A stretch of DNA of 64,000 nucleotides, from the NCBI RefSeq assembly GCF_005405545.1, contig NZ_BJEG01000001.1:1-64000 (forward strand). The letters run 5' to 3'. Below, in pieces: positions 51,406 to 59,068 of this stretch (positions are counted from its first letter, which is position 1; every line of letters begins with the position of its first letter). Under the pieces are notes generated by a model, which had not been told where the DNA came from, made no database searches, and saw only the letters and a list, made by a program, of their open reading frames with translations. The DNA comes from Weissella hellenica (GTDB lineage Bacteria > Bacillota > Bacilli > Lactobacillales > Lactobacillaceae). A program made the translations under genes and the position numbers.

Positions 51406-52335
51406 TCACATTAATGTTGTTAAATAGCGCATAATTTTATCGGTATCGGCATTTTCTAATTCTTGGATAACGTGTAGATATGTTCGCTGGGTTGTATTCA
51501 TATTTGAGTGTCCAAGACGTTGGGCAACAGACCCAATTGAAACACCAGCGTAAAGCAATAACGATGCGTGTGTGTGTCTCAGACCGTGAATACTGATTTC
51601 TGGGATGCCGGCTTTTTTACAGTAACGTTCTAGTCGATCGTTGGCTGTCTCATTATAGAACTTCTTACCTGGGGTGATAAAAATAGGCTGTGTTTTTGGC
51701 AAATCTTTGATTAGTTGGGCAAATTGCATTGCAACTTGCCAATCAATAGGGACTTTACGGATAGAGGCTGTATTTTTAGTTGCTGTAAATCCCCCCTTAT
51801 TTGACTTGTAGTTCCATGTCTTATTAATGGACAATGTTAGCCGGGACAAGTCAAAATCGTTCGGTGTGACTCCTAAAGCTTCGCTAAAACGTAATCCAGT
51901 CTTAGCAATTAACAAAAAGAAGTAATCGAGTGATAATTCATCCCCTAATTCAAGTTGAGCAAGTAATTTTGTTAATTGCTGTTGGTTGAGATATTTCACT
52001 TTGTGATGCTGTGTTACAGTCCCTTTAATGACAATTTTTCGAGTTGGATCAACAGTTAGTAAGCCCTCTTCCAAGGCGTCTAATATTCCCGATTTTACTT
52101 GATGATGAAAATCCAATACGGTTTGTTTTTCATGTGTTTCAGCATAGCGATTTAGTAAGTCTTGGTAGATTTGACGGTTTAAATCACACAGTCGTAAATG
52201 CGGTGCCAGCAGGCGAAGCTGTTTATGAGTTTGCTTATATTTGGTATAAGTAATAGCTCTTACAGCCCCTTCTTTGTATAAGGACATCCATTGTTGGTAG
52301 TATTTGTGGAATAGAATCGTGTTATTTTGTGACAT
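51406..52335 (-). CDS. Tyrosine recombinase, likely hsdS invertase
   Basis: The 309-residue integrase-family recombinase has an N-terminal SAM-like DNA-binding domain and a catalytic domain with the conserved residues: Arg in KTGLRFSEA, HxxR in IHGLRHTH, His in RLGHSNMNTT and the nucleophile Tyr in RTYLHV. It is the gene directly beyond the silent TRD cassettes and converges on them. In S. pneumoniae, L. salivarius and others such a recombinase inverts hsdS segments. An alternative is a remnant phage-type integrase, but no phage genes are near. A strong ribosome site (AGGAGG) precedes the ATG. Confidence 0.88.
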   Translation of the reverse strand: MSQNNTILFHKYYQQWMSLYKEGAVRAITYTKYKQTHKQLRLLAPHLRLCDLNRQIYQDLLNRYAETHEKQTVLDFHHQVKSGILDALEEGLLTVDPTRKIVIKGTVTQHHKVKYLNQQQLTKLLAQLELGDELSLDYFFLLIAKTGLRFSEALGVTPNDFDLSRLTLSINKTWNYKSNKGGFTATKNTASIRKVPIDWQVAMQFAQLIKDLPKTQPIFITPGKKFYNETANDRLERYCKKAGIPEISIHGLRHTHASLLLYAGVSIGSVAQRLGHSNMNTTQRTYLHVIQELENADTDKIMRYLTTLM

Positions 52336-52357
52336 AACGTCACCTCCTGAATAATAT

Positions 52358-52380
52358 TTACCTTACATACGGTAAGGTAA
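52358..52380. repeat. 23-bp perfect inverted repeat upstream of the recombinase
   Basis: TTACCTTAC and GTAAGGTAA form exact nine-base arms around ATACG, just upstream of the recombinase ribosome site. It may be an operator for the recombinase gene or an RNA hairpin controlling it. It does not resemble hsdS repeats A or B. Confidence 0.9.
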
Positions 52381-52428
52381 GAATATCGTCAGAAATTTTA
52401 ATAAAAAAAGCAATTAAAGTGTTCGTAG

Positions 52429-52468
52429 ATGTGTACGTACACGTACACGTGTACGTTGATAGTATAAT
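52429..52468. promoter_or_regulatory. Palindromic alternating-sequence operator and promoter of the mrr-like gene
   Basis: Positions 52429-52456 are an unbroken alternation of purine and pyrimidine. They contain the perfect palindromes GTGTACGTACAC (52431-52442) and ACGTACACGTGTACGT (52441-52456). A TATAAT -10 lies at 52463-52468, so the palindromes cover the -35 region. This fits a strong operator and could also adopt Z-DNA or cruciform structure. Similar blocks occur at 53512 and 53857. Confidence 0.8.
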
Positions 52469-52500
52469 ATAGACAATAAATCATGTATTGAGGAATAATT

Positions 52501-53511
52501 ATGGGACGTAAAGAACAAAATGCACCGGATTGGTATAATCAGTTTGGTATGAATCGGCATATTGATGCAAAAGAAGTTAATATGCCGGCATCGTCAGTAT
52601 CAAATTTTAATGCTAAGTTATCGCGAATCGAAAAAATATCTGTCATTGCAATTTTAATAGCATTGAAGGAATTTGGTGGTCCAACTAAGGCTAAATTGGT
52701 GAAAGATCGGGCTACTGAGTATGATTACTATACACAAGAAGAACGTGATGCTACAGGTAATTCCGGTTATGGTATTTTAGATTTGCACTTACAATTTGCT
52801 ATGTCTAATTTAAAGCGAGCTGGACTACTTGCTTCTCCTAGTCGAGGTGTTTGGGAATTAACGGATGAAGGTAAACATGTTAATTTTTCAACTTTTGATA
52901 TTTGGGATGATGTGTATGCTAAGTCAATTCCCGTCTGGGAGGCTGCAAAAGCAAAAAAGAAACAAAAGCAAAAAGCAGCTAAAAAATTATCGTTGGATGA
53001 AGAAACAACGAATGACATTACAAGTGAAGAATTTGTTAATGATATCGATGAAGGTGAAGTTTGGCGTAAAGAATTATTGAATAAATTACAGCGTATGAAT
53101 CCTTATAAATTTGAGGAATTAATTGTTAGCTTAATGCGTAAAATTGGCATTAAGATGGAAAAAACGCCTAAGTCTGGTGATAGTGGGATTGATGGAATTG
53201 GGTATTTGCGCACACCAGAATTATTGACTTATAAGGTGGTTTTACAAACAAAACGTTTTAATAAAGGACAAGTAACGGGCCCAGATATTAGTAATTTCGC
53301 GGGTAGTATTAGTAGACATAATGCTGATCGTGGTATTTTTGTGACAACCTCTGTCTATACTAAAGATGCTGTTGAACGATCACGTCAAGGTGCCAATTTG
53401 ATTACGTTAATCAATGGTGAAGAATTAATTGACATATTATACGATAATCAAATGGGAGTTCGTGAGAAAACAATTGTTGTTATTGATGACGATTTATTTT
53501 CTGAAGATTAG
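52501..53511 (+). CDS. mrr: Mrr-like restriction endonuclease (type IV)
   Basis: The 336-residue protein has an N-terminal winged-helix domain (about 35-125), a Lys-rich linker (about 150-165) and a C-terminal Mrr catalytic domain (about 195-310). The PD-(D/E)xK core is visible as GDSGIDGIG and LQTKR (D...QxK, the Mrr variant), followed by VTGPDISNFAGS. Mrr enzymes cut methylated DNA. Next to a type I system with changeable methylation specificity it must tolerate the local methylation, or police it. It has its own palindromic promoter region. Gene symbol by family. Confidence 0.88.
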   Translation: MGRKEQNAPDWYNQFGMNRHIDAKEVNMPASSVSNFNAKLSRIEKISVIAILIALKEFGGPTKAKLVKDRATEYDYYTQEERDATGNSGYGILDLHLQFAMSNLKRAGLLASPSRGVWELTDEGKHVNFSTFDIWDDVYAKSIPVWEAAKAKKKQKQKAAKKLSLDEETTNDITSEEFVNDIDEGEVWRKELLNKLQRMNPYKFEELIVSLMRKIGIKMEKTPKSGDSGIDGIGYLRTPELLTYKVVLQTKRFNKGQVTGPDISNFAGSISRHNADRGIFVTTSVYTKDAVERSRQGANLITLINGEELIDILYDNQMGVREKTIVVIDDDLFSED

Positions 53512-53535
53512 GTATACGTATACACGTACATATAC
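53512..53535. repeat. Second alternating palindromic block
   Basis: It starts right after the mrr stop codon: GTATACGTATAC (perfect 12-bp palindrome, 53512-53523) continues as ACGTACATATAC. It precedes the truncated fic-like frame, as the first block precedes mrr. Confidence 0.85.
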
Positions 53536-53581
53536 ATTGGGTGTGTTTACGTAATGATGTAACTATTGTAGAGAGGTAAAA

Positions 53582-53833
53582 CAAAATTTTACAGATAAAT
53601 TTGCATTTACACCTGATGAGAATCGACGTTTTACACGAATGAATTACACAAAGTTGGTTTATACTAATGCGCGTTTTGAAGGAGTTAAGACAGCCCTTCA
53701 AAAAACACAAACAATCATGGATGATATGAGCGTTGCTAAAGTGTCGATTGTATATTTTTATAGAACGGACAAGACGATGACGATATGCAACAACCAAAAG
53801 AATGGACCTATAAACATGCGATTCAAGGTTTAG
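53582..53833 (+). pseudogene. Truncated fic-like gene remnant
   Basis: An open frame without a good start codon follows a ribosome-like GAGAGG (53571-53576). It reads FTDKFAFTPDENRRFTRMNY, then TKLVYTNARFEGVKTALQKTQTI. The segment NARFEGVKTALQKTQTI resembles the N-terminal inhibitory helix of Fic AMP-transferases (usually S/TxxxEGN…TLPET). The frame ends after about 83 codons, long before the HPFxxGNGR catalytic site. It appears to be the 5' stump of a fic gene that lost its start and its catalytic half. The family call is from resemblance only. Confidence 0.45.
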
Positions 53834-53856
53834 AAGTTCGACAAAAGTAATATTAT

Positions 53857-53873
53857 TACGTGTACGTATACAT
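53857..53873. repeat. Third alternating palindromic block
   Basis: TACGTGTACGTATACAT, again purine-pyrimidine alternation with GTAC/GTATAC cores, after the fic remnant and just before a terminator. Confidence 0.8.
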
Positions 53874-53915
53874 AAACGGAAGTAAATCACTAATCTGATT
53901 TGCTTCCGTTTTTCT
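53874..53915. terminator. Intrinsic terminator
   Basis: AACGGAAGTAAATCA and TGATTTGCTTCCGTT pair with one mismatch around CTAATC, followed by T-rich sequence. It closes the mrr/fic region. Confidence 0.9.
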
Positions 53916-54033
53916 TTTATTACGCAATCCCACTTGTTCGCCCGTTTTAGATTTACGATTTTGAATTAAGTTCAAATTTATTTTGGGTTACTAACATCTA
54001 AAAAATATGATTTACATAATTTTTTGGATAAAT

Positions 54034-54064
54034 TAAAAAGCCAAAGAATAACTTTGGCTTTTAA
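54034..54064. terminator. Intrinsic terminator after the FNT gene
   Basis: AAAAGCCAAAG and CTTTGGCTTTT form a perfect stem around AATAA, just beyond the minus-strand FNT stop codon. Confidence 0.92.
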
Positions 54065-54077
54065 GTATTATTTATTT

Positions 54078-54947
54078 TTAATCAACGTAATTTGTCTTAG
54101 TCTTGTTCATCCAAGCGTAAGTCATACCGATGACCAATGCCCCACCAACATAATTACCAATTAAGGCAAAGAAAATATTGTGTAGGACGCTTCCTAATGT
54201 CATACCAGCGATTGTACCGTGTGAGGCAAAGAATGCTAGTGAGAATGCTGGGAAGTTTGCGATAACGTGTTCGTAACCCAAGAATGCGAAGATAAAGATG
54301 ACAAAGATAATGGCCATAACCTTACCGGCATCATCCTTCATACGAAGGTTAATAAAGAACGCCGTGTTAACAATGATATTAGCAAAAATAGCTTCAACGA
54401 AGATTTGAATTGATGACTTGCTTAGTTTACCAGCAATTCCGTCGAACAAATAATTACTTGATGGTAAATCTTGGAAGGCTCCTGTTAATGAAATTAGGTA
54501 AGCGAAGAAGACACCACCAATCAAATTGAATAATAGCGTCGTACCAAGCACCTTAGCTGCCGTTGAAAAATGAATTTTCTTACGATAAACGCCAACTGTG
54601 ACGAATAACATATTTGATGTTCCTAATTCAGCACCCATGAAGATGATCATAACCAATGACCAACTAAACATGAAGGCGAAAGTAAATTTACCAGATCCTG
54701 GCAAAATCTTTTCAGCTTGCAAAGCAGTCCCGAAAGCAGCGGCTGTTCCTAGTGTTAGGAATAATGTTGCCAATATGGCACGAGCTGCGTAACGTGCGTA
54801 ACTGCTTGTGAATAAAGCAACCTTATTCATTAAAGCTTCATCTATTTTTTTAAATAGTGGTGATTTTTCAGCTACGGTCTCCTGCTCATTAATAGTATCT
54901 GTGGCTGGCAAATCGGTAGTGTAATCTCTTACCTGTGGCATATCCAT
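54078..54947 (-). CDS. Formate/nitrite transporter (FNT) family channel
   Basis: The 289-residue protein has six hydrophobic helices and FNT-family stretches: MNKVALFTSSYARYAARAIL near the N-terminus, GAELGTSNMLFVTVGVYRKK, FANIIVNTAFFINLRM and the C-terminal GNYVGGALVIGMTYAWMNK. FNT pentamers pass formate, nitrite, hydrosulfide or lactate as weak acids. With no pyruvate formate-lyase or nitrite reductase nearby the substrate is open. It has an acidic N-terminal extension of about 35 residues. The gene is preceded by a 490-nt leader containing a strong terminator. Confidence 0.9.
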   Translation of the reverse strand: MDMPQVRDYTTDLPATDTINEQETVAEKSPLFKKIDEALMNKVALFTSSYARYAARAILATLFLTLGTAAAFGTALQAEKILPGSGKFTFAFMFSWSLVMIIFMGAELGTSNMLFVTVGVYRKKIHFSTAAKVLGTTLLFNLIGGVFFAYLISLTGAFQDLPSSNYLFDGIAGKLSKSSIQIFVEAIFANIIVNTAFFINLRMKDDAGKVMAIIFVIFIFAFLGYEHVIANFPAFSLAFFASHGTIAGMTLGSVLHNIFFALIGNYVGGALVIGMTYAWMNKTKTNYVD

Positions 54948-55388
54948 GTTATTTTCTCTTTTCTATAAAATTTGAAGCTTACGGTGTATTGAGAAACATA
55001 ACATGTTAAATGGTAGATATTCTTTATTGTATTTGTAATATGCGAAGCTGTTACAAAATTCTCCTCATTTGGTAAATAGTGGCTTAATTAAAAAAAGACT
55101 GGTAAAACTAGCCCACACTAGACTTTACCTTGTCGATAATCAATGATTATATAAGTTCTTCTATTTAAAGTTTACTTTGCCAATTCGTTGATTTTAATAA
55201 AGGATTCTCTGCACATTTAAAATAATAATGTACTCACTCATAACATAATCCTTGAACACAAAAAGCAAAAAGGTGGAATCGCTTACATCTTTTCCCTATA
55301 AGTTTACGTTACTCCGTTATCGTCCGAAATTCAAGAGTTATTTTGTGAATTTTGTGAAAATAAATGGAATAAATATGTAATTATGTGT
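54948..55388 (-). promoter_or_regulatory. Long leader of the FNT gene with an internal terminator
   Basis: No gene is visible in this 440-bp stretch. On the minus strand a strong hairpin at 55093-55137 (GACAAGGTAAAGTCTAG and CTAGTTTTACCAGTC, seven-base T-run after it) would stop transcription before the FNT gene. About 240 nt of leader lie upstream of it, including ATAACGGAGTAACG and two TTCACAAAAT-like boxes near 55340-55357. The rlmH terminator at 55390 already closes the upstream gene, so this second hairpin looks like an attenuator. I do not recognise a known riboswitch class. Confidence 0.5.
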
Positions 55389-55389
55389 A

Positions 55390-55426
55390 AAAAAGCATAC
55401 TGAAGAGATAATCAGTACGCTTTTAT
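55390..55426. terminator. Intrinsic terminator after rlmH
   Basis: AAAAGCATACTGA and TCAGTACGCTTTT form a stem with one mismatch around AGAGATAA, just past the minus-strand rlmH stop. Confidence 0.88.
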
Positions 55427-55437
55427 GGGTAATAGAC

Positions 55438-55911
55438 TTATTTATGATATGGTGTGTGGGCGTTAATCATAAATCCTCTATAAATTTGTTCAGTTAAGAC
55501 GAGACGCATTAATTGGTGTGGCAAAGTAAAGCGGCCAAAACTAATTTGCGTATTGGCGCGTTTTAAAACTTCAGGTGCTAATCCTAAAGAACCACCAATG
55601 ATGAATGTTAAGTCTGATTTTCCTTGAACAGTTAAATGCTCAATTTCAGCAGCAAGTTCCTCGCTAGAACGTTCAGATCCTTTGATAGCTAGCGCAAAAA
55701 CATATTCTTTATCTTTAATTTTGCTTAGAATTCGTTCGCCTTCTTTGCCCATGACTTGGTCCATTTGAGCTTTTGATAATTATTCAGGCGCTTTTTCATC
55801 CGGGACTTCGATAATGGATACTTTTGTAAATTTATGCAATCTCTTAGTATATTCAGCGATGCCATCCTTTAAATATTTTTCTTTTAGTTTACCGACACCA
55901 ATAATTTTTAT
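55438..55911 (-). pseudogene. rlmH: 23S rRNA pseudouridine methyltransferase RlmH, decayed
   Basis: The frame spans the full RlmH length (about 157 codons): [20 protein letters not shown] at the start, the SAM-binding [12 protein letters not shown] near the end, and the terminal [17 protein letters not shown]. Two lesions are visible. The start codon position, six bases after AAAGG, is ATA (55911-55909) rather than ATG. An in-frame TAA lies at 55782-55780, where relatives have APENLS. RlmH methylates pseudouridine 1915 of 23S rRNA and is not essential in E. coli. The 108-residue remainder from ATG 55764 keeps the knot but lacks the first beta strands. Confidence 0.8.
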
Positions 55912-55961
55912 GTTCGCCTTTCTATAAAAAATGATTGATTTTTAAAATTTATTTGTTTAAA

Positions 55962-56571
55962 TGTGGATAAATAACGAAAATCATATTAAAAATAAGGTTA
56001 TCCACAAGTTACTAACAGGTTTTAAAACATCTATAAACATTATTATATCAGACTTTTTAAAGGTTTACGTTAACGTTTTTACCTATTTATGCACAGTTGT
56101 GGGTTATGGTTGTGTATAACTTTTAAAAAGTTATCATAACGGTATTTGTAAACGCTACATTAAATGAATTTCCCATAATATAAGAATGGTTATAAAAAGT
56201 TATACACAGACTATATTTCATATTTATGATTTATTAACAAAATATATGACTTGTTTAAAAGAAAAATATTCGATTTTAGCAGTTTATTTCACTTTTTTAG
56301 TTAATTAAATGATAGTAAAACGATTTAAACACATATTATTTTGTAAAAATTACGGTTAATTTTATTAAAAGCCTAAAATTTAATAAGGTTTAACCTAATT
56401 TTAAGTTAAAACCCTAATTTAATAGTGTTTTGCTTTATTTATTTTAAAAAGGTTATCCACATTGAGGTATTGGTTGATTTAACAAGGTTTTCTTTGGAAA
56501 AACCGTAAGTTATTAACAGGTTATCCACAGATGACGGTGGAATACGTGGACTTTTCCCCTATTTGTCCACA
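55962..56571. other. DnaA-box cluster away from oriC
   Basis: In this AT-rich gene-free gap, seven boxes match TTATNCACA exactly on one strand or the other: 55962-55970, 55998-56006, 56087-56095, 56111-56119, 56200-56208, 56453-56461 and 56521-56529. Four of these are the ideal TTATCCACA. TTGTCCACA at 56563-56571 is one mismatch away. The cluster is 35 kb from dnaA. It could titrate DnaA, regulate ktrB, or act as an auxiliary origin element. Confidence 0.85.
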
Positions 56572-56635
56572 AAAATCTGTGAAAAACTTTTGTGTTCCTC
56601 CTGTATAATATAAATATGTTGGGAGATACTTAATT

Positions 56636-57979
56636 ATGGAAAAAATATTTAGCAAATTAACGCCACCGCAGATCTTAACATTGGGATTTTTGGTTATTAT
56701 ATTTGTTGGTGCTTTTGTATTAAGGATGCCGATATCACAACAACCAGGTGTACATGTTAACTTTATGAATGCATTGTTTACAGCAGTTTCAGCTACCGCC
56801 ATAACGGGACTGACGGTTGTTAATACTGCGACGACTTGGTCAGTATTTGGTCAGATTATCTTGTTGATTATGATAGAAATTGGTGCTTTAGGCTTTATGA
56901 CGTTTGCGGTGTTGTTGTTTGCACTTACCGGTCAACGTTTGGATTTAAAAGCCCGTTTAATGGCACAACAAGCATTAAATCTTAGGAATTTAGCTGACGT
57001 TAAAAGTGTGTTATCATATGTGTTTTCACTGTCAGCTATTATTCAATTAATTGGTGCATTCTTGATGCTGCCTGATTTTATACCACGTTTTGGTGTGACC
57101 AAAGGGATTTATCTCAGTGTAGCATCATCAATTTCATCATTTGGAAATGCTGGTTTTACATTTTTTGATAAACCAGTCTCTTTTTTACAAAATGATCCGT
57201 ATATTTTGATCATTTGGATGTTACTGATTACGGCTGGCTCGCTTGGCTTCTTAGTTTGGCGGGATCTGTTGTTGTTTTATAAACAACGCCGCGTCAGCTT
57301 GCATACCAAAGTGGCAATTCACGTATCTGGTTGGTTGATAGGTATTAGTTTTGTTTTATTCCTTATTACTGAAAAAGTTTTAGCACCACTTATGACGACC
57401 AGCTCTATTGGTAATCGTATTGTGGATAGTTTGTTTTTAGCAGTTGTACCAAGAACCGCTGGCTTAGAGGTTATACCACTATCTAATTTATCTGCTGCGG
57501 GGATTATGATTATTACCTTTCTAATGTTTGTCGGTGGAACCCCAGGATCGACATCTGGTGGTATTAAAACGACAACATTAGGTATTTTATGGATGCAATC
57601 AATGGCTGCATTACGTGGTCAAGAGCAAGTGAATTTTGGTGGTCGACGATTTAGTCAAAAAATTGTAATTAAGGCGATGATGTTAGCAGTTATTTCAATT
57701 GTTTTTGTCGCTGTTGTGTCATTGTTATTAACAATGACTGAAAAAATTCCGCAAGGACAAGGTTTAGAATATATTGTGTTTGAAGTAATTTCAGCATTTT
57801 CAACGACTGGTTTTTCTTTGGGCCTAACCCCTCATCTAACAGAATTTGGAAAAGTTGTGATTATGATTGTAATGTTTATCGGTCGTGTTGGTTTATATAC
57901 AGTTATGTTTTCTGTCATGAATATTCGTGACAAACCACGTAAATTCCAATATCCGACTGAGGAAGTAATTATTGGCTAA
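56636..57979 (+). CDS. ktrB: Potassium channel-like uptake subunit KtrB (TrkH/KtrB family)
   Basis: The 447-residue membrane protein has four M1-P-M2 repeats. The pore loops with their filter glycines are visible as SATAITGLT, SSFGNAGFT, VPRTAGLE and SAFSTTGFS. It conducts K+ (Na+-coupled in relatives) and is gated by the RCK protein KtrA, encoded at 32314. The conserved segment MFVGGTPGSTSGGIKTTT forms the intramembrane gate region. Its promoter region overlaps the DnaA-box cluster. Confidence 0.95.
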   Translation: MEKIFSKLTPPQILTLGFLVIIFVGAFVLRMPISQQPGVHVNFMNALFTAVSATAITGLTVVNTATTWSVFGQIILLIMIEIGALGFMTFAVLLFALTGQRLDLKARLMAQQALNLRNLADVKSVLSYVFSLSAIIQLIGAFLMLPDFIPRFGVTKGIYLSVASSISSFGNAGFTFFDKPVSFLQNDPYILIIWMLLITAGSLGFLVWRDLLLFYKQRRVSLHTKVAIHVSGWLIGISFVLFLITEKVLAPLMTTSSIGNRIVDSLFLAVVPRTAGLEVIPLSNLSAAGIMIITFLMFVGGTPGSTSGGIKTTTLGILWMQSMAALRGQEQVNFGGRRFSQKIVIKAMMLAVISIVFVAVVSLLLTMTEKIPQGQGLEYIVFEVISAFSTTGFSLGLTPHLTEFGKVVIMIVMFIGRVGLYTVMFSVMNIRDKPRKFQYPTEEVIIG

Positions 57980-58015
57980 AATAAAGAAAATATGAAAATG
58001 ATGGGAGTTTAAAGC

Positions 58016-58834
58016 ATGACAGAAATTAAAATGATTGCGTCAGACTTGGATAGTACGTTTTTAAATGATAAAAAGCATTATCATAAACCACATTTTACGG
58101 CTATTTTAAATCGATTATTGGCACAAAATGGTCACTTTGTGGTTGCAAGTGGTCGCGATGTTGCATCGGTAGATCCAATGTTTAAGTCCTTTGCGGGTCA
58201 ATATGATTTAGTTGCTGATAACGGTGCAGTTGTCCGCACGGCTAAGGGAGAGATTATTCAAATGGTTGGATTACATGTAAAAGATGTAGCAGTCATTATG
58301 GAAGTTGTTAACACATTACCTTTTCAGCCGATACATGGCGCTATTTTCACCGGGATAACACAACCTTATATGTTAAAATCACAAGCGCGCATTAATCTGA
58401 CTCACAAAGCTAAAATGGCTAAATTGTATCCGAATTTAAAATTTATTGATTCAGTTGACCAAATTAATGAGCCAATTTTAAAAGTAACAATTACGTACGA
58501 AGAAAATAAAATGCAGGCATTTATTGATGCAGCTCGTTTAACTTTAGATGATCGTGGTCATGTGACAACTTCTGGATATGGTTCAGTTGATATTGTGGCG
58601 CCTAAGATTAATAAAGCAAATGGCTTGCAGGTATTAGCTAGTCATTACGGCTTTAAACTAAATGAAAATTTAGCGGCATTTGGTGATGGTTTAAATGATG
58701 CTGAAATGTTAGCTGCAGCTGCCCGCCCATTTGCGATGATTAATGGTGATGAAACACTAAAAGATCTTTATCCGTTAGCTGTTGATGATAATAATCATGA
58801 CGGTGTATTGAAAACAATCGATACGTTAATTTAA
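58016..58834 (+). CDS. HAD-superfamily phosphatase (Cof type)
   Basis: The 272-residue protein is a Cof/YidA-type HAD phosphatase: motif I DLDSTFL (nucleophile Asp near residue 10), motif II SGRD, motif III Lys in INKANGL and motif IV GDGLNDAEML. The cap domain is the C2B type. Members dephosphorylate sugar phosphates, pyridoxal phosphate or FMN. It follows ktrB by 36 bases and may share its transcript. Confidence 0.9.
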   Translation: MTEIKMIASDLDSTFLNDKKHYHKPHFTAILNRLLAQNGHFVVASGRDVASVDPMFKSFAGQYDLVADNGAVVRTAKGEIIQMVGLHVKDVAVIMEVVNTLPFQPIHGAIFTGITQPYMLKSQARINLTHKAKMAKLYPNLKFIDSVDQINEPILKVTITYEENKMQAFIDAARLTLDDRGHVTTSGYGSVDIVAPKINKANGLQVLASHYGFKLNENLAAFGDGLNDAEMLAAAARPFAMINGDETLKDLYPLAVDDNNHDGVLKTIDTLI

Positions 58835-58847
58835 ATAATTTCATAAC

Positions 58848-58884
58848 AAGCCACCTTTGTTGTTAAAATAAAGGTGGCTTTTTA
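58848..58884 (+). terminator. Intrinsic terminator after the HAD gene
   Basis: AAGCCACCTTT and AAAGGTGGCTT form a perfect 11-bp stem, followed by T residues. The next 150 bases hold nothing I can identify. Confidence 0.92.
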
Positions 58885-59040
58885 ATTGCATAAAAATGCA
58901 TAAATATACATACACTAATAATGTTGTTCAAGGAAACATCTGACAAAAGATTAAACGTATTAATATTTTGTTCCCCTTTATAAATGACAAGCAAATTCCT
59001 CTTGTTATTCATAGTGATTTTATTCACAAATGAGTGTAAA

Positions 59041-59060
59041 AAAATAGCCAGACTAGCTGG
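59041..59060 (-). terminator. Short terminator after rnhA
   Basis: On the minus strand GCCAG and CTGGC pair around CTAGT, followed by TATTTTTTT. Confidence 0.7.
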
Positions 59061-59068
59061 CCGGTAGT

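Noticed and set aside
51406-52335. Recombinase as a prophage or ICE integrase with attachment sites
   Set aside because: No phage or conjugation genes, no tRNA target and no flanking direct repeats; the hsdS context explains it better.
53480-53890. Minus-strand 136-codon frame overlapping the end of mrr and the fic remnant
   Set aside because: Cys/Ile-rich shadow translation that crosses the palindromic blocks and lacks start signals.
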